From assembly GCA_017416465.1 (NCBI GenBank), contig JAFQCK010000135.1, forward strand, positions 1 through 41,629: a DNA stretch of 41,629 bases. The letters are read 5' to 3'. The notes under the pieces were generated by a model that saw only the letters and a list, made by a program, of their open reading frames with translations, searched no databases and was not told the DNA's origin. The first letter of the stretch is position 1. Each line of letters opens with the position of its first letter. Shown here in pieces: positions 1 to 7,832 of this stretch. A program made the position numbers and the translations under genes. The DNA comes from Lachnospiraceae bacterium. Its GTDB lineage: Bacteria > Bacillota > Clostridia > Lachnospirales > Lachnospiraceae.

Positions 1-712
1 CAAATAATTTTTTATCCTTTAATCCTAAAGGAACATCTCCTCTTACAATTCTTTGTGCAAGACCTTCAACAGCCGCTGTCTTACCTACACCCGGTTCACC
101 TATTAACACAGGATTATTCTTAGTTTTTCTTGATAAAATTCTTATAACATTCCTAATCTCTGAATCTCTTCCTATAACAGGGTCAAGTTTTTGTTGTCTC
201 GCTCTTTCAACTAAATCTGTTGCATACTTTGAAAGAGTATCATACGTCGCCTCCGGATTATCAGACATAACTCTCTGACTTCCTCTCACCGTTGCAAGTG
301 CCTGTAAAAATCTTTCTTTATCTATGCCATATTCTCTAAAAATCTCCTTAATATTCTTATTAGGATACTTAATCATAGCAAGAAATAAATGTTCAACCGA
401 GATGTATTCGTCTCCCATAGTTTTAGCTTCATCTTCAGCATTAATAAGCACTTTGTTTAAATCATTACTTATTCTTAAATCTCCACCACTTACCTTAACA
501 AGTTTTTCAAGACAGCCATGAACATTATTAATAAAATGTTCTTTATTAATCTCCATCCTTTCAATCAGCTTAAGAATCAAACTATCTTCAATAGTAATTA
601 AACTATAAAGTAAATGTTCTTCATCAATCTGCTGATTACCAAATTCATACGCAAGTTTCTCACATCTGTTTACTGCTTCCATAGACTTTTGAGTAAATTT
701 GTTAATATTCAT
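1..712 (-). CDS. clpB: ATP-dependent chaperone ClpB, N-terminal part (runs off window)
   Basis: The visible 237 codons hold the double Clp N-domain (about residues 1-140) and the beginning of the first AAA+ module. The Walker A loop reads GEPGVGKTA, and the preceding segment [17 protein letters not shown] is typical of ClpA/ClpB. ClpB is a hexameric disaggregase that works with DnaK to rescue aggregated protein in the cytosol. ClpB rather than ClpC is favoured by the N-domain style and the following wording [16 protein letters not shown], but the diagnostic middle coiled coil lies outside the window. The ATG at 710-712 has an AAGGGG ribosome site seven to ten bases upstream. The gene has its own promoter (748-776). 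No CIRCE or clear CtsR box is visible in front of it. The 3' part is missing because the window ends. Confidence 0.88.
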   Translation of the reverse strand, partial: MNINKFTQKSMEAVNRCEKLAYEFGNQQIDEEHLLYSLITIEDSLILKLIERMEINKEHFINNVHGCLEKLVKVSGGDLRISNDLNKVLINAEDEAKTMGDEYISVEHLFLAMIKYPNKNIKEIFREYGIDKERFLQALATVRGSQRVMSDNPEATYDTLSKYATDLVERARQQKLDPVIGRDSEIRNVIRILSRKTKNNPVLIGEPGVGKTAAVEGLAQRIVRGDVPLGLKDKKLF

Positions 713-747
713 CTTAATTTCCCCTTTCTTTTACTTGTTCTACAACA

Positions 748-776
748 TATATAACACCTTTTTATTATAAAGTCAA
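748..776 (-). promoter_or_regulatory. Sigma-A type promoter of clpB
   Basis: On the minus strand a TTGACT -35 box (776-771) and a TATATA -10 box (753-748) are separated by 17 bases. The transcript would begin about 30 bases before the clpB start codon. No heat-shock operator (CIRCE, CtsR repeat) overlaps it. Confidence 0.6.
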
Positions 777-786
777 TACTAAAATA

Positions 787-3171
787 TTATTGTCCAATTA
801 CTTCTTTTGCTTTCTCTATCAACTCATCAACTGTATATATCGGATACTTCCAATTTACATTATCCTGCCCACTCACAATAATTGTATTGTTTTCCTTGTC
901 AACCTCAAGCAAAAACTTAATACTTGCTGCAAGATTGTATTCTCTATCAAAACAATATCCATAAAGATCACCTGCCACATAAATATTTCCCTCTTTGTCT
1001 TCTCCAAGATATCTGTTTGCTGAATCCTTTATATTTTCAATTGTACTTATAAGTTTCTTTTCTTTAACATTATATATTTCCATAATATTATTTTCATAAG
1101 AAACAAATGCCACAGACCTATCCTTAGAATAAAGTACTGTACGTGCAAGTTTAGAATTAACTGCTCCTAAATCTTTTGCTTTTTCTTGTGGATTATCCTC
1201 CTCTTCAGATTCATAATAAGTTAAATCTTCATCATTTTCATATTCCACCTTATCCTCATTTTCTATAAAATAGTATAACACCACTCTGTTATCTTCATCC
1301 GAATATACAAGGAAGCCTTGTTTACATGTGAAAAATCCAGCTATTTTATCAATATTACAATCAAAAAAATATTCCATTTGATAACAGTTTTTTTCTTGTA
1401 TGTCTACACATATGTATGTTCCATCGCTATCAAAAACAAAACATTTTCCATCAACAATCTTTGTATAATTCACTATTCCTGTAGTTATTGTTTGCTCAAA
1501 TTCTACATTTCCAGTATCACAATTCATCATTATAAGCTTGTCATAGCTTGATGAAATAAGTTTTTTATCATCTAAATATTCTTCAATTCTCATATTATCG
1601 GCCATAGTATTTTCTAAATCCTTTTTCCACACAACATTATGCGTTGAAACATCTATTCCAATTATCTCACTACTAATTTCATCATCATTATTTAGACCTA
1701 AGCTTGCAAGTATATACAACTTTCCATTTTCATATAAAGCATTTTCAAGAACCAAATGTTCACTATTTACCTTAATTTCAATAGAAGTATCCAACAAATT
1801 TACAATCTTTATTTCTGAAGTCGCATAATTTGATTTCAAATAGACAAACCATTCATCTGTTATTACTGCATTGTCACAAACATTTCCTGACTCTGATACT
1901 GAATCTTCATATATACAAGAAAAAGATTCTGTCTCATATACCCATACTCTATCAAAACCGTTTATTACTATATAATTTCCTTCATTATCAGTGTTAACCC
2001 CTACAACATCAGGATTTTCCATTTCCCAAATAATACCACTTTCTTCAACATCATATAGCACTACTTTTTTTAATTCATTTATATAAACAATTTTATTATC
2101 TCCAACAAATTTTACGTCTTCTATTTTATATTCATCTCTTGTAATATATAAAAGTTTACCTGTGTCAATATCCCATACATATACTTTTCCAACAGTATCT
2201 AACGCCAAAAGTTTCTCCCTACTCTCATTAACTTTAACTTTAAGTATATTACTGTCTGTTTCAAACTGCCTTAAAGCTCTAATCGTATCTCCTATATCAT
2301 ATACTCCCAAGCTTTCTATCAAAGAATATTCTCCAAGTGAAGTATAAGGAAACTTCATACCATTATATTCAGTAAGACTTTGTACAGCTAATGAAACTGC
2401 TTCTTCTCTATCATCCTGTTGAAGATTATCCAAAGACTTCTCTGCAAGATTATGTGCCTGAGTATAAAGTAATTCTTCATTATGCTTTTTAATCTGCTCA
2501 CTCTGATTTTTAATTACCATAGCAGTAAACACGCTTGCTATACCTATAGTTAAACAAATAGCTGCCGAAATTATTGAAGCTGTAATAATTCTTTTCATAC
2601 GACGTTCTCTATGTCTTTGACGTAAATCATCATATTCTAAACCAAACATAGGAGCAATGACTCTAAGTAATTCGGTTTTTAGTAATTTACACATCTTCTT
2701 TTTATTTTCAGCTCTTATATCTGCTGCCAAAGGTTCTATTTCTTTACGTATTATATTATTTGTATCTTTTTCAACTACTTCTTCATACAACAATTCATCA
2801 GGAAACGATTCATGTGGCTCACCTTCAATAAGCACTGTAAGAATTTTATTTCTACCATGAAACTCAATAAACTTTTCTATTTCTTTACGACACCATACGG
2901 ACTCTTTAGTTCTTGGAGAACATATCACAATAAGATATTCAGAATCCTTAAGAGCTTGAATAATAGGATCTTCTAAATTATTAGTTATAGTTAATTCCTC
3001 TTTATCCCTAAATACTCTGTTTATTCTTGTTTTACTTGTTTTATTATCTTTTAAAACACTCTTTTGAAGCTTAAACTCTTCAAGATATTTATGTATCTTC
3101 TCTGCTACAAACTTATCCAAATCAGTGTGTCTATAGCTTATAAATGCATCATATTTATATTCTTTTTTCAT
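787..3171 (-). CDS. TIR domain protein with one transmembrane helix and C-terminal beta-propeller
   Basis: A 794-residue protein. Residues 6-125 form a TIR domain: YDAFISYRH opens it, RVFRDKEEL corresponds to the BB-loop area, and SVWCRKEIEKF contains the Glu (E97) at the position of the catalytic glutamate of NAD-cleaving TIR domains such as SARM1. A basic stretch (RHRERRMKR, about 187-194) precedes a hydrophobic helix at about 195-219, predicting an N-in/C-out topology. A short helical linker follows, then about 500 residues of repeated VYVWDIDTGKLLYI-like blades resembling WD40/PQQ propellers. TIR domains in bacteria often produce nucleotide signals or deplete NAD, so a membrane receptor coupling an outside sensor to a cytosolic TIR is a reasonable inference. 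The start has a poor ribosome site (GGAGG lies 26 bases upstream). It sits alone between purH and clpB. Confidence 0.75.
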   Translation of the reverse strand: MKKEYKYDAFISYRHTDLDKFVAEKIHKYLEEFKLQKSVLKDNKTSKTRINRVFRDKEELTITNNLEDPIIQALKDSEYLIVICSPRTKESVWCRKEIEKFIEFHGRNKILTVLIEGEPHESFPDELLYEEVVEKDTNNIIRKEIEPLAADIRAENKKKMCKLLKTELLRVIAPMFGLEYDDLRQRHRERRMKRIITASIISAAICLTIGIASVFTAMVIKNQSEQIKKHNEELLYTQAHNLAEKSLDNLQQDDREEAVSLAVQSLTEYNGMKFPYTSLGEYSLIESLGVYDIGDTIRALRQFETDSNILKVKVNESREKLLALDTVGKVYVWDIDTGKLLYITRDEYKIEDVKFVGDNKIVYINELKKVVLYDVEESGIIWEMENPDVVGVNTDNEGNYIVINGFDRVWVYETESFSCIYEDSVSESGNVCDNAVITDEWFVYLKSNYATSEIKIVNLLDTSIEIKVNSEHLVLENALYENGKLYILASLGLNNDDEISSEIIGIDVSTHNVVWKKDLENTMADNMRIEEYLDDKKLISSSYDKLIMMNCDTGNVEFEQTITTGIVNYTKIVDGKCFVFDSDGTYICVDIQEKNCYQMEYFFDCNIDKIAGFFTCKQGFLVYSDEDNRVVLYYFIENEDKVEYENDEDLTYYESEEEDNPQEKAKDLGAVNSKLARTVLYSKDRSVAFVSYENNIMEIYNVKEKKLISTIENIKDSANRYLGEDKEGNIYVAGDLYGYCFDREYNLAASIKFLLEVDKENNTIIVSGQDNVNWKYPIYTVDELIEKAKEVIGQ

Positions 3172-3221
3172 ATTTAATCATAAGAGCTCTGTACTCTTTC
3201 CTCCGAAACAAATATTACAAC

Positions 3222-3251
3222 AAAACCCACAAGATAACACTCGTGGGTTTT
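3222..3251 (-). terminator. Rho-independent terminator after purH
   Basis: A 12-base-pair inverted repeat (AAAACCCAC at 3222-3230 facing GTGGGTTTT at 3243-3251) lies between the purH stop and the TIR gene. It is symmetrical and flanked by A/T runs, so it could work on either strand; only minus-strand genes surround it. Confidence 0.6.
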
Positions 3252-3287
3252 GCTTTACATATATATATTATTCATTATACAACAATA

Positions 3288-4466
3288 TTAGTGATGGAAC
3301 AAACGAAGTCCTGTAAAGCACATAGCCATATTATACTTATTACATGTATCAATAACATGGTCATCTCGTATAGAACCGCCCGGCTGAGCAACATATTTAA
3401 CACCACTCTTATGTGCTCTTTCAATATTATCACCAAATGGGAAGAATGCATCCGAACCAAGTGCTACATCCTGCATCTGGTCTAACCATGCTCTCTTTTC
3501 TTCTCTTGTAAATACTTCAGGTTTTACTTTGAAAATCTTTTCCCATTCTCCATCAGTTAAAACATCCATATAATCTTCGCCAATATATAAGTCAATAGAG
3601 TTATCTCTGTCTGCACGTTTGATTCCATCTACAAACTGAAGTCCAAGAACCTGTGGAGCTTGTCTTAAGAACCAGTTATCAGCCTTAGAACCAGCTAATC
3701 TTGTACAGTGAATTCTTGACTGCTGTCCTGCTCCAATACCGATTGCCTGTCCATTTTTAGCATAACATACTGAATTTGACTGTGTATATTTTAATGTGAT
3801 TAAAGAAATAATTAAGTCAATCTTAGCTGATTCCGGAATTTCTTTATTTTCTGTAACAAGGTTTCCAAGGAAATCATCATCAATAACTAATTCATTTCTT
3901 CCCTGCTCAAATGTAATACCAAATACTTCCTTACGCTCAATAGGATTCGGCTTATATTCAGGGTCAATCTGAATTACATTGTAATTACCTTTCTTTTTAG
4001 CCTTTAAAATCTCGAGTGCTTCAGGCTCATATCCCGGTGCAATTACACCATCTGAAACTTCACGATTGATTAACTTAGCTGTTGCCACGTCACATACATC
4101 TGATAATGAGATAAAATCTCCGAATGATGACATTCTGTCTGCACCTCTTGCTTTAGCATAAGCATTTGCAAGTGGAGTAAATTCCATATCCATATCATCA
4201 ACCCAATAAATTTTCTTCTCAACATCTGAAAGTGGAAGACCTACTGCTGCTCCAGCCGGAGAAACATGCTTAAAAGATGTTGCAGCCGGAAGACCTGTTG
4301 CTTTCTTTAACTCACTAACTAACTGCCAACCATTGAATGCATCAAGGAAATTGATGTATCCAGGTTTACCATTTAAAACTTCAATTGGAAGTTCTCCTTC
4401 ATTCATAAAAATCTTTGAAGGCTTCTGATTTGGATTACAGCCATATTTTAATTCTAATTCTTTCAT
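3288..4466 (-). CDS. purH: AICAR formyltransferase (stand-alone PurH C-domain)
   Basis: A 392-residue protein matching the formyltransferase half of bifunctional PurH. It transfers a formyl group from 10-formyl-tetrahydrofolate to AICAR (ZMP), giving FAICAR, the ninth step of purine synthesis in the cytosol. Recognisable stretches include KYGCNPNQKPSKIF at the N-terminus, TSFKHVSPAGAAVG with the KH catalytic pair, and QSRIHCTRLAG near the middle. The MGS-like IMP cyclohydrolase domain that starts classic PurH (about 200 residues) is absent. That activity is supplied by the upstream purO gene, 160 bases away on the same strand. The ATG has a GGAAAGGA ribosome site. Transcription comes from the ZTP-riboswitch leader ahead of purO; a structured repeat lies between the two genes. 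Confidence 0.9.
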   Translation of the reverse strand: MKELELKYGCNPNQKPSKIFMNEGELPIEVLNGKPGYINFLDAFNGWQLVSELKKATGLPAATSFKHVSPAGAAVGLPLSDVEKKIYWVDDMDMEFTPLANAYAKARGADRMSSFGDFISLSDVCDVATAKLINREVSDGVIAPGYEPEALEILKAKKKGNYNVIQIDPEYKPNPIERKEVFGITFEQGRNELVIDDDFLGNLVTENKEIPESAKIDLIISLITLKYTQSNSVCYAKNGQAIGIGAGQQSRIHCTRLAGSKADNWFLRQAPQVLGLQFVDGIKRADRDNSIDLYIGEDYMDVLTDGEWEKIFKVKPEVFTREEKRAWLDQMQDVALGSDAFFPFGDNIERAHKSGVKYVAQPGGSIRDDHVIDTCNKYNMAMCFTGLRLFHH

Positions 4467-4500
4467 TATCTTAAAATCCTTTCCTTTTTTCCATTATTAT

Positions 4501-4629
4501 TAAATATTAATTATATTCATACATAGGGTATCAGTAACCGTTGGTACTTAGCGAGGTATTTTCGAGCTTAGTACCACTACGGTGAATGCTAAGCGAAAGC
4601 GACCCTACGTTGGATATAATTAATATTTA
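4501..4629. repeat. Palindromic multi-stem intergenic element between purO and purH
   Basis: Outer arms TAAATATTAATTATAT (4501-4516) and ATATAATTAATATTTA (4614-4629) are perfect 16-base inverted repeats. Inside are a second imperfect stem (ACATAGGGT with ACCCTACGT) and a central hairpin with arms TGGTACTTAGC and GCTTAGTACCA. The right end overlaps the purO stop codon. The element is transcribed within the operon. It may be a nonautonomous mobile element (MITE-like) or a processing/stability hairpin; the sequence alone does not decide. Confidence 0.6.
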
Positions 4630-5340
4630 TTTGTTTTTGTTAAAGATTAAAGTCTCATATTTTCCTGTTTCAATATCAATATATCTTACGAATAAAGATA
4701 CTTTATTGTCCTCGTTTAAAGATGTCCATAAATCATTTGCAAATTCATTCATATCATCTTTAATTCCAACAAGCTTTGGCTCTCCTTCAAAACTTGGTAA
4801 CGGATTACCATCACATTTATATGTATGGATAAAATGACCTTCGCCATTTACAGGATTATCATATGTAAATGTATATCTGTTACACTGCGAAGGATTTCCA
4901 TTATTACTCTTTAAAATAGACATTGCATAATCATATTTACCTTTAGTAACATTCATAATTCCTGAAATTCTTGGTGTATAATTTGGTTCATCCGGCTCAA
5001 ATTCTCTTGTTCTTAAAGCCTGTTCAAAAGTATACTGTTTGTTCATTAAATCATAGATTGTATCTGTCTGATCACCGTTTGTTACGATTGTGTTATTTCC
5101 AAGTACTCTTACAGGTGCGTAAATAATAAGACTTGGATCGCTTAATTTAGAAGGATCAAATGCTTCTGTTCTAATTCCTTCTCCTTCAGTTACGAATACT
5201 CTGTTTCTACTGTTTTCACTTCTACCCATAATGAAATATGCTGTTACAGCTTTTGTTCCATCAGGTGTTTTTCCGATAATTATACCTCTTCCCGGGTATG
5301 CATTTTCTTTAAGTTCTTTTTCGATTGAAATCATTTCCAT
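4627..5340 (-). CDS. purO: IMP cyclohydrolase, PurO type
   Basis: A 237-residue protein of the archaeal-type PurO family, which closes the FAICAR ring to IMP, the last step of de novo purine synthesis. The N-terminal YPGRGIIIGKTPDG and AYFIMGRSENSRNRVF are typical of the clostridial members, and DNPVNGEGHFIHTY near residue 160 belongs to the conserved core. The ATG at 5340 is placed nine bases after a GGAGG site. It is the first gene of a two-gene operon with purH. An upstream ZTP riboswitch and terminator (5435-5615) should switch it on when ZMP/ZTP accumulates. A small hairpin (5371-5408) sits between the terminator and the ribosome site. Confidence 0.85.
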   Translation of the reverse strand: MEMISIEKELKENAYPGRGIIIGKTPDGTKAVTAYFIMGRSENSRNRVFVTEGEGIRTEAFDPSKLSDPSLIIYAPVRVLGNNTIVTNGDQTDTIYDLMNKQYTFEQALRTREFEPDEPNYTPRISGIMNVTKGKYDYAMSILKSNNGNPSQCNRYTFTYDNPVNGEGHFIHTYKCDGNPLPSFEGEPKLVGIKDDMNEFANDLWTSLNEDNKVSLFVRYIDIETGKYETLIFNKNK

Positions 5341-5370
5341 TAAGCGTTTCCTCCGTTTTTATAAAATATT

Positions 5371-5408
5371 TGTAACTGTTCATAACCAATCAGATTTGAA
5401 CGGTTACA
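5371..5408 (-). repeat. Short 5'-UTR hairpin, GTAACNGTTC family
   Basis: Arms TGTAACTGTTCA (5371-5382) and TGAACGGTTACA (5397-5408) pair with one mismatch. The hairpin lies about 17 bases upstream of the purO ribosome site. Similar arms recur at 10441-10483, 30176-30198 and 36693-36728. Confidence 0.55.
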
Positions 5409-5434
5409 TTTTTTGAACCGGTTGTTTATAAAAC

Positions 5435-5615
5435 AAAAAAGCCCGGCACAATATAATAATTGCCCAGACGGTCGACTAAAAACAAGCATACTTCCTGTAG
5501 TTAATTCTACTAAACCTTCTATATTTAATTGTTTCTATACATATATAAGTTTTGTTTAAGGTCTATTTCCGTCAGTCGTATGCCTACTTTCCTATCGTAC
5601 ACGATTGACGGAAAT
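5435..5615 (-). promoter_or_regulatory. ZTP (pfl) riboswitch with intrinsic terminator, ahead of purO-purH
   Basis: Read on the minus strand, the leader carries the conserved ZTP-riboswitch blocks: GACTGACGGAA (about 5577-5567), a GTAG-AATTAA-CTAC hairpin (5510-5497), AGGAAGTATGC, and CCGTCTGGGC (5471-5462). These match the Fusobacterium ulcerans pfl aptamer as I remember it. GCATAC/GTATGC (5583-5578 with 5491-5486) forms P1. The CCGTCTGGGC block is shared with a hairpin (5469-5441) followed by six T (5440-5435), so ligand binding should prevent termination and turn on purO-purH. Two departures from the usual form are visible: a 56-base insertion (5511-5566) in the first half of the aptamer, and an upstream arm (5615-5601) complementary to the GACTGACGG block. 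ZMP is the substrate of PurH, so the genetic context fits the ligand. Confidence 0.9.
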
Positions 5616-5641
5616 ATTTCAAGATGTAATTTAAGTAAATA

Positions 5642-5670
5642 TTTATATCATATTTTCAAATATCTCAAAA
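5642..5670 (-). promoter_or_regulatory. Probable promoter of the ZTP leader / purO operon
   Basis: On the minus strand an extended -10 element TGATATAAA (5650-5642) lies directly after the GGDEF gene stop. It has only a weak -35 (TTTTGA). A start near 5635 would place the whole aptamer, including the upstream complementary arm, inside the transcript. Confidence 0.45.
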
Positions 5671-5674
5671 TCAC

Positions 5675-7006
5675 CTAAACAAATACTACCTGCCCTTTAC
5701 CTCTATTCTTAGCCTCATATAATGCCTCATCAGCTTTAGCATAAAGTTCATTTAATGTTTTTGCATTATCAGGATAAATTGCAGCACCAATACTTGCTGA
5801 TAAATTAACAGATGGATAATTTGAAGATACTATACTAATAACATCCAATAATTCGCTTACCTTCTTTTCTATAACTTCTTTACCTGAAACATTCTTCATA
5901 AGTGCAAAAAATTCATCTCCACCAATTCTACCAACTATATCACTTTCACGAAAATTATTTTTTAATTGACAAGCAAATTCTATCAAAAATTCATCTCCTA
6001 TCTGATGTCCCAATGTATCATTTAATGATTTAAAATTATCTACATCTATCATAAATAATACATGCATACCATCTGCTTCCTCTTTTAAAATCTTCTCAAT
6101 AGATTTCATAGTAGTTTCTCTATTATACAACTTTGTCATTTTATCCATCTTAGCATCTTCTATAAGTTTTTCTTCCAAGCTCTTTTCATCACTAATATCC
6201 TTAGCTGTAAGCATTGCACATAAATGTCCGCTATCAACATCAGTAAGAAATCTTACCTCATTGTACACCCAACGAATACTATTTTCTGATAAACGTCTTT
6301 GATATTCAAAGAACAATTCCCTTCTTCCACTCTCATATATATTCTTAAGAATATCTTTTTCAAAATTACGATAAAATTCTGCCGCTTTACTTTCACTATC
6401 AACTATAGACTCTATTGCGGCCTGACAAAGACTTTCCACTGTATAACAAGTCTGCAATGTATTAGACTCAATTAATTGTTTACGCTGACTAATTATTCTC
6501 CAATCATCTATATCAATATATGAAACTGCATATGTATCTTTTGGAAGCTCAAATAAATATTTCAATTCCTGTTGATAATTTTGACGTGCAATATAATCTC
6601 TTGTTATATCTCTTGTAATTCCAAGAATCCCTATCTTATTTCCATCATCATCTATGAGAATATATTTTGATGTTGAACCATAGCGATGCTGACCATCTTC
6701 ATCAGCCAATGGCTCAATATAATTTATCAGATTATTATTAGCATTCAACAATTTTCTATCATCTTTTATATATCTTTCAGCTAAATTAATATCCTCAAAA
6801 ATCTGCATATCATTATGATTAATAATATCATCAGCTTTTTCTTTTCCAACCATTTTAACAAATGATTCAGATGCTGCAATATACACTAGGTTAATGTCTT
6901 TTACAAACATCATATCCAATGTATTGTCAATAATAGTTTTAAAAGCAATATTAATAATATTTTCTTTTTTAAAACTAGTTGGTATTTTCGAATCAATCTG
7001 CTCCAA
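5675..7006 (-). CDS. PAS-containing diguanylate cyclase (GGDEF)
   Basis: The C-terminal GGDEF domain carries an intact RIGGDEFFALM active loop (GGDEF at about 362-366 of the TTG-started protein). The upstream inhibitory I-site RESD lies five residues before it, so product-inhibited synthesis of cyclic di-GMP is expected. The N-terminal half contains a PAS domain (DNTLDMMFVKDINLVYI to GILGITRDITRD) and a second PAS-like segment ending LTAKDISDEKSLEEKL, suggesting a cytosolic sensor. There is no membrane helix. A TTG codon at 7006-7004 is nine bases after a perfect AGGAGG, and is preferred over the ATG at 7057, which lacks a site; this gives 443 residues. The gene is divergent from the XRE regulator. 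The purO leader promoter follows its stop immediately. Confidence 0.85.
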   Translation of the reverse strand: MEQIDSKIPTSFKKENIINIAFKTIIDNTLDMMFVKDINLVYIAASESFVKMVGKEKADDIINHNDMQIFEDINLAERYIKDDRKLLNANNNLINYIEPLADEDGQHRYGSTSKYILIDDDGNKIGILGITRDITRDYIARQNYQQELKYLFELPKDTYAVSYIDIDDWRIISQRKQLIESNTLQTCYTVESLCQAAIESIVDSESKAAEFYRNFEKDILKNIYESGRRELFFEYQRRLSENSIRWVYNEVRFLTDVDSGHLCAMLTAKDISDEKSLEEKLIEDAKMDKMTKLYNRETTMKSIEKILKEEADGMHVLFMIDVDNFKSLNDTLGHQIGDEFLIEFACQLKNNFRESDIVGRIGGDEFFALMKNVSGKEVIEKKVSELLDVISIVSSNYPSVNLSASIGAAIYPDNAKTLNELYAKADEALYEAKNRGKGQVVFV

Positions 7007-7020
7007 TTGTTTTCTCCTCC

Positions 7021-7048
7021 TGTAATCTATGTACTGTAATCTATGTAC
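7021..7048. repeat. Tandem 14-bp direct repeat upstream of the GGDEF gene
   Basis: TGTAATCTATGTAC occurs twice back to back. It lies just upstream of the AGGAGG site of the GGDEF gene and would be read as in-frame codons if the distal ATG were used. This is probably a local duplication in the 5' leader. Confidence 0.8.
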
Positions 7049-7213
7049 TTTAATCATCAGTAAATATTTAATTTAAAATGTTTCATTTCAATATATAACT
7101 TTTTATTAATTATAATACAATCCAATATAAAAGTCCACACTGTTTGTAAACACATTACCTTTACCAATAGTAAATATAAATTATTGTATAATACCTATAA
7201 GGAGTAGAATGCT

Positions 7214-7642
7214 ATGGTTTTGATTGGTAAAAGAATTAAAGAACTTAGAATTAAATATGGTCTTACACAAACAGAGCTTGCTACACAAATCGGAGTAAGT
7301 ACTGCTACTATTACAGCTTATGAATGTGATTCCCGGCAGCCTTCTTATGATGTATTGATTAAGTTAGCTGCTGTATTCAAAGTTACTCTTGATAATTTAG
7401 TATTAAATCGTTCTCAAAGTGTAATTGATGTTACAGATTTAACACCGGAACAGATAACTCGTGTACAGGTATTGGTTGATTATTTACGTATTAGCGACAT
7501 TATAGAGATTTTGTTTTCCAAAGACACTATAGAACCATATGATATTGATAATTTTATAAAAAAGTATCCTGATGTTTATCAAAATATTGAAGCTATTGTA
7601 AAAAGTGTTATGGAAAGACAAAAAAACAAAGAACCTAATTGA
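7214..7642 (+). CDS. XRE-family transcriptional regulator
   Basis: A 142-residue protein with an N-terminal Cro/C1 helix-turn-helix (about residues 6-62: IKELRIKYGLTQTELATQIG, then VSTATITAYECDSRQPSYD). A mostly helical C-terminal part of unknown partner (LTPEQITRVQVLVDYLR onwards) follows. It would bind DNA as a dimer. The start ATG at 7214 lies nine bases after AAGGAG. A TATAAT box at 7187-7192 gives a plausible promoter with a weak -35. The near-palindrome TGTTTGTAAACA at 7140-7151 could be an autoregulatory operator (inference). The stop codon overlaps the -35 box of the following tRNA promoter. Targets are unknown; the divergent GGDEF gene is a candidate. Confidence 0.85.
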   Translation: MVLIGKRIKELRIKYGLTQTELATQIGVSTATITAYECDSRQPSYDVLIKLAAVFKVTLDNLVLNRSQSVIDVTDLTPEQITRVQVLVDYLRISDIIEILFSKDTIEPYDIDNFIKKYPDVYQNIEAIVKSVMERQKNKEPN

Positions 7643-7666
7643 CAACTTCAAAATTCAAGCTATAAT
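7639..7666 (+). promoter_or_regulatory. Consensus promoter of tRNA-Pro
   Basis: TTGACA (7639-7644) and TATAAT (7661-7666), both perfect, with a 16-base spacer. The -35 overlaps the TGA stop of the XRE gene. Confidence 0.85.
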
Positions 7667-7681
7667 ATTTAATAGTACATT

Positions 7682-7755
7682 CGGGGCGTAGCACAGCTTG
7701 GTAGTGCGCTGCGTTCGGGACGCAGAGGTCGCAGGTTCGAATCCTGTCGCCCCGA
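7682..7755 (+). tRNA. tRNA-Pro, anticodon CGG
   Basis: A cloverleaf of 74 bases: acceptor CGGGGCG pairs with CGCCCCG, the anticodon arm is CTGCG-TTCGGGA-CGCAG giving anticodon CGG (reads CCG), and the T-arm contains the GGTTCGAATCC signature. The 3' CCA is not encoded. It is a single-gene unit with its own promoter and terminator. Confidence 0.95.
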
Positions 7756-7765
7756 TTATTAATTT

Positions 7766-7790
7766 GCCGGAATTAATTCCGGCTATTTTT
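7766..7790 (+). terminator. Rho-independent terminator of tRNA-Pro
   Basis: Hairpin GCCGGAATTAATTCCGGC (7766-7783), which is self-complementary, followed by TATTTTT. Confidence 0.85.
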
Positions 7791-7832
7791 GTATATGAAA
7801 CTCTAACCTAATAACTAAGAAAGGCTAAAATA

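Noticed and set aside
713-786. Possible heat-shock operator ahead of clpB
   Set aside because: No CIRCE inverted repeat or CtsR heptad repeat is present in the short promoter region.
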